Source of the DNA: an uncultured Prevotella sp.
GTDB lineage: Bacteria; Bacteroidota; Bacteroidia; Bacteroidales; Bacteroidaceae
Assembly (NCBI GenBank): GCA_945869265.1
Contig: CAMBOI010000005.1
Span: forward strand, 33,867 to 97,866
DNA length: 64,000 nt
Reading direction: 5' to 3'
Shown here: positions 1-11,400 of the stretch, in pieces
Layout of the letters: every line of letters starts with the position of its first letter
Position numbering within the stretch: position 1 is the stretch's first letter
Position numbers and translations under genes: made by a program
Notes under the pieces: model-generated
What the model was told of the DNA's origin: nothing
The model's input: the letters and a program-made list of their open reading frames with translations, nothing else
Databases searched by the model: none

Positions 1-597
1 AGCATAGTCGTAGGAAGGCAGGATATGGATGGCATTAACACCGAGATTCTTCAGGTGATATACAGCCTTGGGTTCTGTCAGTGCAAGGAATTTGCCCTTG
101 TTGGTCAATCCCGAGGTGGGAGACACGGAGAAGTCGCGGTGGTGCATCTCATAGATGACAAGGTCGGTGGGTTGCTTAGTCATAGGTCTCTGGTCGCAGC
201 ACCATCCCTCGGGATTTGTTTCTGCCATATTGATGATGGCGGCACGACGTCCATTGACACCTACGGCTTTGGCGAAGACGCCAGGAGTCTCGTTCATCTT
301 CTGCTGTTTTGTTTCCACTTGGAATGTATAGAACATTCCCTTCAGGTCTCCCTTGATGTCGGCAGTCCATAGATCGTCGCCTGTACGTTTCATTTTCACT
401 GTCTTCACCACAGTGCCACCGATACCTTCTTTATATATGTTCACCTTCACGCTCTTTGCCTTCGATGGGGCGTTGAGTTTGAATGAAGAGACATCCTTGG
501 TGTAGGTCAGTTCATTAAATGTTTGCTGTGCATATATTGTACCACTAGCTAACATCATGGAGAGTACTGTTGTTGTTATCTTTCTATTTATTCTCAT
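1..597 (-). CDS. pulA: Type I pullulanase, N-terminal part (cut by window edge)
   Basis: The 199 codons seen begin with a signal peptide (MRINRKITTTVLSMMLASG, then AQQ). An N-terminal beta-sandwich follows (about residues 25-110), then DLVIYEMHHRDFS and HLKNLGVNAIHILPSYDY, which open the GH13 barrel of type I pullulanases. The family debranches alpha-1,6 links in pullulan and starch-derived dextrins. The signal peptide points to the periplasm or outer membrane. The catalytic residues lie beyond the window. It follows malQ and susB on the same strand, 91 bp after susB, so it is probably the last gene of a starch-utilisation operon. The family call is secure; the gene's completeness cannot be judged. 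Confidence 0.88.
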   Translation of the reverse strand, partial: MRINRKITTTVLSMMLASGTIYAQQTFNELTYTKDVSSFKLNAPSKAKSVKVNIYKEGIGGTVVKTVKMKRTGDDLWTADIKGDLKGMFYTFQVETKQQKMNETPGVFAKAVGVNGRRAAIINMAETNPEGWCCDQRPMTKQPTDLVIYEMHHRDFSVSPTSGLTNKGKFLALTEPKAVYHLKNLGVNAIHILPSYDYA

Positions 598-616
598 GAT
601 AATATTTCTTATATTT

Positions 617-679
617 AACCACAGAGATTAAGAGATTAAGAGTATTCACAAAACTCTTTTCCTCTTTATCTCTGTGGTT
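617..679. repeat. Inverted repeat between susB and pulA
   Basis: Arms 617-634 and 662-679 match as an 18-bp inverted repeat with one mismatch (AACCACAGAGATTAAGAG against its partner), separated by 27 bp. It fills most of the gap between susB and pulA and would form a hairpin in the transcript. It may attenuate or protect the operon mRNA, or be a dispersed repeat. No T-run follows on the minus strand. Confidence 0.6.
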
Positions 680-688
680 TAAAATAAA

Positions 689-2830
<2,142 letters not shown>

Positions 2831-2877
2831 TTATTGTTTTATTGTTTCATTCTTTTCTATCCCTTTCAGGGCTTTGC

Positions 2878-2911
2878 CTAATTCCTAATTCCTAATTCCT
2901 CATCCCTCATC
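2878..2911 (-). repeat. Heptamer minisatellite at the malQ stop codon
   Basis: Read on the minus strand, the sequence is tandem GGATGAG/GGAATTA units. The first unit supplies the TGA stop of malQ (2907-2909) and the array runs into the malQ-susB gap. Similar arrays follow other stop codons in this window (see findings). Confidence 0.7.
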
Positions 2912-5636
2912 CTCTTCCGCTGTTCTTCACCAACTCCTTAACGGTCTGGTTGAAATCTTCAGAGGCGAGGAGTTGCTCGATGGTGAGGTGCATGCGATAG
3001 CGCCAATAGTGGCGTGGATTTGCCGGGATGTTGATACGCTCCGCATCGGCATCGGCAAGACGCAGGTGCTCGTCGATAGACAGCCAATCTTGCAATGAGA
3101 GGAGGCAGAGCATGGAGGGACTCGTGAGATGGCGCGAGACAATCTCCTTGGCAAGCCATCCTGGGAGTGGATGAGGTGCTGCACCGCCACGATGGAGCAT
3201 CGAGTTATAGTAGTCCTGTGTGCGCTCGTAGTCCTCGTCCCACCACTGGCGCAGTGTTGACATGTCGTGGGTGGAGATGGTGCATACCGAGCGGTAGGGA
3301 TTGCGAGAGAGATGGCCGAAGCGTACTTTATCGTCCTTCGGCATCGACTGTATCTCCAGACTCAAGATGCGCAACTGGTTCATTACCCATGGCACGCAGT
3401 CGGGCACCATACCGAGGTCTTCGGCACATACAAGCATGCGTGTGGCTTGGGTGAGCTTGGGCATCTTCTTCATTGCCTCCTGATACCAGAACTGGTTGTT
3501 ACGACGATAGAAATAGTCGTTGTAGAGACGGTTGAAGTTATACTTGTCATTGTCCCACAACTGCTCGTAGATAAAATCGAGCTGAACACCAATGCGTGGG
3601 TGGAACTTGTTCGGGTCCTTGTGGTCGCGCAGGAAGAGCACATCACTGATAAGGGCATACAATCCGTCGCGCAGGTCCTCATTCTTCATTCTACATTGGC
3701 TTTCCCTTCGGCCGCCGAACGTTGTTTCTTCATTCTTCATTCCCTTGTACCACGCTTCTACCTTGCGCTGGGTGTCGTATTCTGGCTTCATCTGATAGCG
3801 CTCGTCGTCGAGGCGGTCAAGGAACATTTCCTTCACCTTGTCGGCATCCTCGTGGAATATGCGGTCGAGAGTCCAGTCGGTGATGAACGGACGGGTGTAG
3901 CGATCCTCGTCAAAGCGCAGTCCGTAGCCCTCTATCTCTTCGCGGGTCATGCCGAGTGATGGTGCAAACTGACCTAACAGTCCGTGTACGGCATGTGAGG
4001 GAATCTCCCAAATACGGAAGAAACCGAGAACGTGGTCGATACGATATGCATCGAAGAACTCTGCCATCTTGCGGAATCGACGCACCCACCATGAGCATCC
4101 GTCGGCAAGCATGGCATCCCAGTTGTATGTTGGGAAGCCCCAATTCTGTCCGTTGGCAGAGAAGGCATCGGGTGGAGCACCCGCCTGTCCGTTGAGGTTG
4201 AAGTACTTGGGTTCTACCCATGCCTCCACACCGTCGCGACTGATACCAATGGGGATGTCGCCCTTGAGGAGCACACGATTAGCCTGTGCATAGCTATGGG
4301 CATCGCGCAATTGCGAGTCGAGTATATATTGGATGAAATACCAATATGCCACGGCTTTGTATTCTTTTGTCCCTGCCTTGCTCATCATCTCGCGCTCATC
4401 GTCGGGCAGAGTATGATGGTCGGGCCACTGTGAGAATGTGGCGGTGCCGTACTTCTCGTGATAGAAACTGAAGGCAGCGTAGGGCACGAGCCATTCCTTG
4501 TTGTCGTCGAAGAACTTCTTGAATGTGGCCTTCTTGCTTGTTGCAGCAAACTCCTGTTCGAAGAGCAGGCGCAGGTATTCGCGCTTGGCATTGTTCACAC
4601 GCTCATAGTCAATCTGAGGCAGTGCGTTCAGCTCCTTGCGCAGTGTCTCCATACGCTCCTTTGCCTCGGCATCTTTCAGTTCGGGCAGTTGGCGAAGGTC
4701 GGCATATTGAGGGTGCAGTGCGTATATGCTTATACTGTTATATGGATAGGAGTCTGTCCATGTATTGGTGATGGTGGTGTCGTAGATCGGGAGTATTTGG
4801 ATGACGCGCTGATTGGTCTTGGCAGCCCAGTTAACCATCATCTTGAGGTCGCCGAAGTCTCCAACTCCGAAACTGCCTTCAGAGCGAAGTGAGAATATTG
4901 GCACAACGACTCCTGCGGCCTTCCATGCGAAGATGGGGAAGAATGCGGTGTCGAGTTCATACACCACGCTCTCGCCTGCCTTGAGTTCGGGCAAGTCGAT
5001 GGTGCGGTTGTTGCGTGTTTCCCATAGCGGGGTGTAGTCAATCTTCTCGTCAAGGGCAACAAATTTGAACTCTAATCGGTTGCTCTTCACCTTCTTGGCA
5101 TCGATGACAGCCATCCACTCGTTGGGTGCAAACTCTTCCATCAGCAATGCCTTGGTGGATTCCCATTCGCCAAATGCCTTGCCCTCGCCCATGATGGCGA
5201 GACGCTCGGTGGAGCGCAGTTGTGGAGCCTTGGTCTTGATGACAATAGCCTGTGTTGAGGTAGTCTTCACGGGCTTGCTCTTGGCGCGCTTTGCCACGCA
5301 GTCGGTGATGGCTGAACTGTACATATAGGCATCCTCGGGGATGTCGTTCCAGTGGTCATACACTACGAAGGATTCCGACTTGGATGCAGACAGTCTTAGG
5401 ATATGTGGCTGCAACTGCCATTCCTGGCGTGACAGCACTCCGTTTTTCTCTACACTGTAGAAATAGCTGATAATGTCCATGCCCTCTGGCGTGTTTACTC
5501 GGCAAGTCCATTCGCTGCCGTTTAAGGTGCTCATCTTTTGTTGCACAACATCCATGGGGTTGTCACCCTTGACGAGGTTGACAACCAATTCTTCACCGAA
5601 TACGGTATTGTACGATAGGTTTAAAAGTATTGTCAT
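2907..5636 (-). CDS. malQ: 4-alpha-glucanotransferase (GH77 amylomaltase) with N-terminal starch-binding domains
   Basis: 909 residues. Two N-terminal CBM20-like domains (about 1-115 and 125-235) precede a GH77 catalytic domain, as in the long Bacteroidota and plant DPE2-type enzymes. The catalytic triad is visible: nucleophile D534 in AYRIDHVLGFFRIWEIP, acid/base E739 in VCAEDLGMVP and D791 in ISTHDMSTLRQWW. No signal peptide is seen, so it is cytoplasmic and would convert imported maltose and malto-oligosaccharides to glucose and longer glucans. Residues about 632-652 hold an in-frame insertion bounded by MKNE repeats (see 3681-3742). It is the first gene of malQ-susB-pulA, with a promoter and palindromic operator upstream. 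Confidence 0.95.
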   Translation of the reverse strand: MTILLNLSYNTVFGEELVVNLVKGDNPMDVVQQKMSTLNGSEWTCRVNTPEGMDIISYFYSVEKNGVLSRQEWQLQPHILRLSASKSESFVVYDHWNDIPEDAYMYSSAITDCVAKRAKSKPVKTTSTQAIVIKTKAPQLRSTERLAIMGEGKAFGEWESTKALLMEEFAPNEWMAVIDAKKVKSNRLEFKFVALDEKIDYTPLWETRNNRTIDLPELKAGESVVYELDTAFFPIFAWKAAGVVVPIFSLRSEGSFGVGDFGDLKMMVNWAAKTNQRVIQILPIYDTTITNTWTDSYPYNSISIYALHPQYADLRQLPELKDAEAKERMETLRKELNALPQIDYERVNNAKREYLRLLFEQEFAATSKKATFKKFFDDNKEWLVPYAAFSFYHEKYGTATFSQWPDHHTLPDDEREMMSKAGTKEYKAVAYWYFIQYILDSQLRDAHSYAQANRVLLKGDIPIGISRDGVEAWVEPKYFNLNGQAGAPPDAFSANGQNWGFPTYNWDAMLADGCSWWVRRFRKMAEFFDAYRIDHVLGFFRIWEIPSHAVHGLLGQFAPSLGMTREEIEGYGLRFDEDRYTRPFITDWTLDRIFHEDADKVKEMFLDRLDDERYQMKPEYDTQRKVEAWYKGMKNEETTFGGRRESQCRMKNEDLRDGLYALISDVLFLRDHKDPNKFHPRIGVQLDFIYEQLWDNDKYNFNRLYNDYFYRRNNQFWYQEAMKKMPKLTQATRMLVCAEDLGMVPDCVPWVMNQLRILSLEIQSMPKDDKVRFGHLSRNPYRSVCTISTHDMSTLRQWWDEDYERTQDYYNSMLHRGGAAPHPLPGWLAKEIVSRHLTSPSMLCLLSLQDWLSIDEHLRLADADAERINIPANPRHYWRYRMHLTIEQLLASEDFNQTVKELVKNSGRG
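3681..3742 (-). repeat. 51-bp in-frame insertion inside malQ flanked by 11-bp direct repeats
   Basis: ATTCTTCATTC occurs at 3681-3691 and 3732-3742, exactly 51 bp (17 codons) apart. Between them is a GC-rich palindrome (TTCGGC-C-GCCGAA, 3707-3719). In the protein this gives MKNE, then ETTFGGRRESQCR, then MKNED. Removing one repeat and the spacer leaves a continuous reading frame. The flank is the same GAATGAAGAATG sequence seen after the dapL stop, so a small mobile or slippage-born repeat is likely. Confidence 0.65.
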
Positions 5637-5661
5637 AATTTGAATTGTTGTTATTTTGGTG

Positions 5662-5693
5662 CAAAATTAATAAAAATATCTCAATAGGTCAAC
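5662..5693 (-). promoter_or_regulatory. Promoter of malQ-susB-pulA
   Basis: On the minus strand TAATTTTG (5662-5669) matches the Bacteroidota -7 box TAnnTTTG. A -33-like GTTG (5690-5693) lies 20 bp upstream. The start of transcription is expected near 5655, about 20 nt before the malQ ATG. Confidence 0.7.
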
Positions 5694-5704
5694 TATATGT
5701 TGAG

Positions 5705-5751
5705 GAAAAGCGAGAAAACTTGTGCAATCGATTGCGCAAATCTCGCTTTTC
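5705..5751. promoter_or_regulatory. Maltose-regulon operator nested in a hairpin
   Basis: The core TGTGCAATCGATTGCGCA (5721-5738) is an 18-bp palindrome with one mismatch, nearly identical to the sites at 8263, 29490 and 31414. Its centre is 67.5 bp from the last base of the malQ -7 box. It is enclosed by an 11-bp inverted repeat (5705-5715 with 5741-5751), so MFS read-through RNA could fold here as a terminator or attenuator. Confidence 0.75.
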
Positions 5752-5760
5752 TTGTCATTT

Positions 5761-7116
5761 TTACATTTCGTATAGCTCTTGCTTGGGATTAGAAGACTCC
5801 ACTTGTTTAAGTGTGCGGTCCTTCACTCCAAAGACACATATAGCACCGATGACAAGCAGTATGCCTGCCACCATAAGCATGTCGCACTGGCGACCGCCAA
5901 TCAGTTGGAACACAATGCCTCCGAGGGCTGCTGCTGCAATCTGCGGAATACAGATGGTGCCGTTGAAGAGACCGAGATACACGCCCATGTGTCCGTAGCC
6001 CTCAAGGGCATTGGTGACGATAGCAAATGGCAGTGCCAGCATGGCTGCCCATGCGCAACCGATCATGAAATAGGGCACGAAGAGCAAGTACTGGTCGTGG
6101 ATGAATGGAATCATGATGAAGCCCACACCGCCAATCACGAGACTGAGACTATAGGCTATCTTGCGGTCATTGATCTGCGGGATGACCACTGCCCAAAGGA
6201 CACTGCCGATGGCTTGTACGGCGAAGAGCACGCCCACCCAGTTGCCGGCATCCTGATAAGCGAGTGATGCGGTGTCGGTGGTGTCCCAGCAAGTCTCGGC
6301 AATGCCGCCGTTGGTGTATGTCCACATATACATGAAGGCAGCCCAGCAGAAGAACTGTACGAGTCCTACCGACCAGAATGCCTTAGGAGCATCCTTCAGA
6401 AGCTTGAACACGTTCACCTTCTCTTCATCGAGCGGTTTGTCAAGTCCATGATACTCAGCATATTCCTTCGGAGGCATCTCCTTCACCTTCATTGTGGTGT
6501 AGATGACACAGAGGATGAGGATGGCTGCACCGATATAGAACGAGTAGATGACGGAGTCGGGCACAACGCCCTTGGCTGCAACATTGCTTATGCCGAGGAA
6601 GGTGAAGAGGAAGGGGAACACGTAGCCCACTAACGAACCGGCATTACACAGGAAGCTCTGGATAGAGTAGGCGAGGGCCTTCTGCTTCTCGTTGACCATG
6701 TCGCCCACAAGCATCTTAAACGGCTGCATTGCCATGTTGATACTTGTGTCGAGGAACATCAGCGAGCAGAGTCCGAAGGTCATTGCCGTACTGATAGCCA
6801 TACCAAACGAACCGGCATTGGGCAAAAGGCACATCACGAGCACTGCCACTGCCGCTCCTAAAAATAAATAAGGTATGCGACGTCCGAATCGACACCATGT
6901 CTTGTCGCTCAGTGTACCCACAATGGGCTGCACCACTATGCCCATCAGTGGCGGCAGTATCCAGAAATAACTCAGTGAATGAGGGTCAGCCCCAAGTGTG
7001 GCGAATATGCGTGAGATATTCGCACTCTGGAGTGCGTAGGCAATCTGCACTCCAAAGAATCCGAAACTGATATTCCACAGTTTCATAAAGGATAAATCAG
7101 GTCTTTGCTTTTTCAT
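5761..7116 (-). CDS. MFS sugar transporter, probably maltose/malto-oligosaccharide uptake
   Basis: 451 residues with about 12 hydrophobic segments and the signature GTLSDKTWCRFGRRIPY in the loop after segment 2, typical of the MFS/GPH-like sugar:cation symporters found in Bacteroidota starch loci. It starts 36 bp after the lacI-type gene and is probably co-transcribed with it. The location between that regulator and malQ suggests inner-membrane import of maltose or maltodextrins released by the Sus system. Substrate is inferred from context only. The ATG at 7114-7116 is the only start that keeps MKKQRPDLSFMKLWNISFGFFG. Confidence 0.85.
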   Translation of the reverse strand: MKKQRPDLSFMKLWNISFGFFGVQIAYALQSANISRIFATLGADPHSLSYFWILPPLMGIVVQPIVGTLSDKTWCRFGRRIPYLFLGAAVAVLVMCLLPNAGSFGMAISTAMTFGLCSLMFLDTSINMAMQPFKMLVGDMVNEKQKALAYSIQSFLCNAGSLVGYVFPFLFTFLGISNVAAKGVVPDSVIYSFYIGAAILILCVIYTTMKVKEMPPKEYAEYHGLDKPLDEEKVNVFKLLKDAPKAFWSVGLVQFFCWAAFMYMWTYTNGGIAETCWDTTDTASLAYQDAGNWVGVLFAVQAIGSVLWAVVIPQINDRKIAYSLSLVIGGVGFIMIPFIHDQYLLFVPYFMIGCAWAAMLALPFAIVTNALEGYGHMGVYLGLFNGTICIPQIAAAALGGIVFQLIGGRQCDMLMVAGILLVIGAICVFGVKDRTLKQVESSNPKQELYEM

Positions 7117-7152
7117 ATCTATTCATTCTTTAATTTTTAATTTTTTAAAAAA

Positions 7153-8178
7153 TCACCTCGTCGTCCCCCTGATAATCAGTCTTGTTCTGACGATTCTTCT
7201 CTCCACCTTGTTGCGTGGGATTGTTCCCTCGACATGACCGATAAGGATGTCGGCAGCCTCTTCGCCCACACGCTTGCCTCGCTGCTCCACAGTGGTGAGC
7301 ATGGGGTCGCAGGCTATGGCACGCTGACCATTGGTGAATCCGCAGATGGAAATGTCGTCCGGCACTTTGAAACCCATGCGCTTGGCGGCATACATAATGC
7401 CTATGGCAGTGTCGTCGTTGACAGCGAAAAATGCATCTGGGTGATTATCTTTTGTCAGCAGTTCGGGTGTTATTGCTTCTGCGTCAGAGCGATTGTCGCA
7501 GAAGAGAGCCAGCTTTTCGTCAAATTCAATCCCATGACGCTTAAGGGCATCCTGATATCCGTTGAACCTGTTCTTGGATATTTCAAGAGTCATAGGCGAA
7601 CCGAAGAAAGCTATTCTCTTACATCCCGTCTCAATAAGATGAGACACGGCGTTGAATGCTCCCTGATAGTCATCCACCACCACTCGGTCGGCATTCACAC
7701 CAGTGCAAATACGGTCATAAAACACCAATGGAACACCATTTTGCAAAAGTTGGTTGAAGTGGTCATACTTGGTTGTATCCTTTGCTTGCGACACGATGAT
7801 GCCGCATACCTTATTCTCATAGAACGACTGACATATCTTCACCTCGCGTTCATATTTCTCATTACTTTGTGCAACCATGATGCGATAGTTCCTTGCCCTG
7901 GCCTCTTCCTCGATACCGGCAAGGACTGTGGAGAAATAGTAGTGGGCCAATTCGGGCACGATAACCCCGATAATCTTAGGCTGCATCACCTTGCTGTTGC
8001 GCAACGACTCTGCAAGGAAGTTGGGGAAAAAGTTGTGCTCCTTGGCATATTGCTGTATGGCACGCCGTTTCTCCTCGCTGATTCTTGGCGAGTCCTTGAG
8101 CGCTCTCGACACTGTTGCCACCGAGGTGTTAAACTCGCGTGCAATGTCTTTCATTGTCAGTTGAACATTCTCTTTCAT
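7153..8178 (-). CDS. LacI-family transcriptional regulator of the starch/maltose locus
   Basis: 341 residues. The N-terminal LacI helix-turn-helix and hinge (MKDIAREFNTSVATVSRALKDSPRISEEKR, about 9-38) is followed by a periplasmic-binding-protein-like sensor domain (about 65-338). Length is normal for the family. It sits between the divergent susC operon and the MFS gene. A perfect 18-bp palindrome lies in the shared 244-bp control region, and three sister sites occur at other starch promoters, so this protein is the obvious candidate to bind them. All the sites sit near -75, a position that suits activation better than repression. The ligand is unknown, probably maltose or a maltodextrin. 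Confidence 0.93.
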   Translation of the reverse strand: MKENVQLTMKDIAREFNTSVATVSRALKDSPRISEEKRRAIQQYAKEHNFFPNFLAESLRNSKVMQPKIIGVIVPELAHYYFSTVLAGIEEEARARNYRIMVAQSNEKYEREVKICQSFYENKVCGIIVSQAKDTTKYDHFNQLLQNGVPLVFYDRICTGVNADRVVVDDYQGAFNAVSHLIETGCKRIAFFGSPMTLEISKNRFNGYQDALKRHGIEFDEKLALFCDNRSDAEAITPELLTKDNHPDAFFAVNDDTAIGIMYAAKRMGFKVPDDISICGFTNGQRAIACDPMLTTVEQRGKRVGEEAADILIGHVEGTIPRNKVERRIVRTRLIIRGTTR

Positions 8179-8201
8179 CGTTATTGATTTGATTTCGTGA
8201 G

Positions 8202-8209
8202 CAAAATTA
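8202..8209 (-). promoter_or_regulatory. -7 box of the lacI-type gene and MFS operon
   Basis: TAATTTTG on the minus strand, 24 bp upstream of the ATG. No good -33 TTTG is present at 19-21 bp. The last base of the box is 69.5 bp from the centre of the shared operator, mirroring the susC side. Confidence 0.6.
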
Positions 8210-8262
8210 TTGCTTTTTATTTATATACACGCACAAACGTTTAATAATATTGCATTAAACTT

Positions 8263-8280
8263 TGCGCAATCGATTGCGCA
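8263..8280. promoter_or_regulatory. Shared maltose-regulon operator between lacI-type gene and susC
   Basis: TGCGCAATCGATTGCGCA is a perfect 18-bp palindrome. Its centre (8271.5) is 68.5 bp from the last base of the susC -7 box and 69.5 bp from that of the lacI-type gene, so one site can serve both divergent promoters. Confidence 0.85.
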
Positions 8281-8332
8281 GAGAAAATTGATGATTTATG
8301 TCAAAAAATGGATAAGATAAGCAAAGAAATCC

Positions 8333-8340
8333 TACCTTTG
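8333..8340 (+). promoter_or_regulatory. -7 box of the susCDEF operon
   Basis: TACCTTTG fits TAnnTTTG. No TTTG-like -33 element is seen 19-21 bp upstream, as expected of a promoter that needs an activator. Transcription should start near 8346, giving a leader of about 75 nt. Confidence 0.75.
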
Positions 8341-8422
8341 CACCGAGAAAAATAATTAATCCGGAAACAAGACCGAAAAAAGTTGAGTTTTCAATAACTA
8401 AAGTAATAATAAATAATAATGT

Positions 8423-11400
8423 ATGATGAAGCAGGTAAATTTTAGAATTCCGCTTAGAATGTTGGTCGTGCTATTCGGCCTCGTTCTTTCAATCGGTGCC
8501 TACGCCCAGATTACAGTCAAAGGACATGTAAAGGACTCCGCAGGCGAACCGGTCATCGGTGCAACCGTAAGGGTTGCAGGTACTAACGGTGGTACGATTA
8601 CTGACTTCGATGGTAACTTTACTATCAAAGCTGAGCAAGGTGCCACTCTTAACATCTCGTATATTGGCTACCAGCCCGCCAACGTGAAGGCTGCCGCCAA
8701 TGTAGAAGTAATCCTTAAGGACGACGCCCAGGTGCTTGAGAACGTAGTCGTAATCGGTTATGGTCGTGCAAAGAAGAACGACTTGACTGGTTCGGTTACT
8801 GCCATCAAGCCGGATGAGTTGTCAAAGGGTATCACCAACAACGCTCAGGACATGATGGTTGGTAAGATAGCCGGTGTGGATGTAGTCACAGCTGGAGGTT
8901 CTCCTGGTTCTGGAGCGACAATACGTATCCGTGGTGGTTCATCACTCAACGCTTCTAACGACCCTCTTATCGTTATTGACGGTTTGACCATTTCAAACAG
9001 CACTGCCACTGGTATGACCAACGTGCTCGCTATGGTTAACCCTAACGATATCGAAAGTTTCACTGTCTTGAAGGATGCTTCTGCCACAGCTATTTATGGT
9101 AGCCGTGCTTCTAACGGTGTGATCATTATCACTACCAAGAAAGGCCGCACAGGCACAGCTCCTCAGATTAGCTACAACGGCGATGTGACTATTTCTACCA
9201 TTCAGAAGAAATATGACGCTCTTTCTGGTGATGAGTACCGCGAGTTCATTAGTGGTATTGAGGGACTTGACGCTTCGAAGCTGGGCAGTGCCAACACAGA
9301 CTGGCAAGACCAGATTTTCCGCACAGCCGTTTCTACTTCACACAACATCTCTATTGGTGGCGGTTTGAAGAATATGCCATACCGCGTCAGTGCAGGTTAC
9401 AACCTCTCTAATGGTATTGTCAAGACTTCTTGGATGCGTCGTGCCAATGTTTCTGCCAACTTGGCTCCAACATTCCTCAACGACCACCTGAAGTTCAACA
9501 TCACAGCTAAGTACATGAACGAGCAGAACCGCTATGCTGACGCAGGTGGTGCTGTAGGCGCTGCTCTCAGCATGGACCCGACACAGCCGGTTTATTCAAA
9601 CGACGAGACATCGAAGTTCTTCAACGGATACTACCAGCCTGCTCAGGGAGCGAGCTTCTCTGACCCAGAGTGGAAGTACACCAGCAACCCTAACGCTCCA
9701 CAGAACCCTCTGGCTCTTCTTGAGAACAAGGAGTGCAAGGCTAATGCCAACGACTTCACCGGCAACTTCGAGGTTGACTACCAGATTCATGGCTTCGAGG
9801 ACCTGCACATCCACGCAAGCTATGGTGGACAATATACGAAGTCGAAGCAGACAGACGTTATCTCTCCATATTCTTACAGCAACAACTACTATGGATGGGA
9901 CGGCGAGACTCACTACAAAAAGTACAGCATCACTGCTAACGCTTACGCACAATACCAGCATGAGTTTGGTGCACACAACGTGGACATCATGGCAGGTGCC
10001 GAGGAAAGCCACTACCACAGTTCTGGCTACAACTTCGGTCAGGGAACAGATCAAAAAACTGGTGAGGCATACAAACCAAGTCTGCGCGAACAGACCGCTT
10101 GGGCTACACACAACACACTCGTTTCTTATTTCGGCCGTTTCAACTACACCTTGCTCGACCGCTACATGCTTACAGCAACAATGCGTGCCGACGGTTCTTC
10201 TCGCTTCGCTGATGGCAACAAGTGGGGTTATTTCCCATCAGTGGCTTTGGCATGGAAGATCAACAATGAGGCATTCCTGAAGGACGTCAACTGGCTCGAC
10301 GAGTTCAAACTCCGCCTTGGTTGGGGTCAGACAGGTCAGCAGGATATCAACGGCGACTTCCGCTACACTCCGCTCTACACTATCAGCGACCAGTATGCCC
10401 AGTATCCTATCGGCGATCAGTACTACAACACCATGCGTCCTTCTTCTTACAACCCAGACCTGAAGTGGGAGACAACAACAACATATAACGCAGGTATCGA
10501 CTTCGCCGTTCTCCGCAACCGAATCACAATGAACATTGATGGTTACTATCGTGAGACAAAAGACCTCTTGAACGACGTGACCATTCCTGTTGGTACAAAC
10601 TTCTCTTCTGTTCTTACAAAGAACATCGGAACACTGAAGAACTACGGTCTTGAGTTCGCTATCAACGCTAAGCCTATCGTGACCAAGGATTTCACTTGGG
10701 ACATCAGCTACAACGTTTCATGGAACCACAATGAGATTACCTCTCTTACAGGTGGCAACGGCGATGCAGACTACTACATCAAGACTGGTACCACGATCTC
10801 TCGCGGTAACAGTACTCAGATACAGGCAAATCGTGTAGGCGAGGCAGCTAACTCTTTCTTCGTTTACCAGCAAGTTTACGACGAGGCTGGCAAGCCAATC
10901 GAAGGCCTTTATGTTGACCGCAACGCAGATGGTAAGATAAACGAAAGCGACAAGTACTTCTATAAGAAGCCTGCTGCTGATGTTATTATGGGCTTCACAA
11001 CCAAGTTCCTCTATAAGAACTGGGACCTCAGTGCAGCATTCCATGCCTCACTCGGCAACTACGTTTACTATGACCACCTGTCAAACCTCGGTGCAACAAG
11101 TGCTTCTGGTATCTACTACAACAGTGCATTCCATAACACCTACCCAGAGGCTATCGCACTCGGATTCACAGGAACAGGCGCTACAGAGTACTATCTGTCA
11201 GACTACTTTGTACGTAACGCAAGCTACCTGAAGTGTTCAAACATCACACTCGGCTACTCTTTCAGCAAGCTCTTCAAGGAATTGTCAGGTCGTGTGTTCT
11301 TCAATGTACAGAACCCATTCTTCATTACGAAGTACAAGGGTATCGACCCGGAAGTTTCAGACGGTGTTGACAAGAACCCGTATCCACGTCCATTGAGCTT

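Noticed and set aside
3267..3959. A 230-codon plus-strand ORF opposite malQ
   Set aside because: Antisense shadow of the GH77 domain whose catalytic motifs lie on the minus strand.
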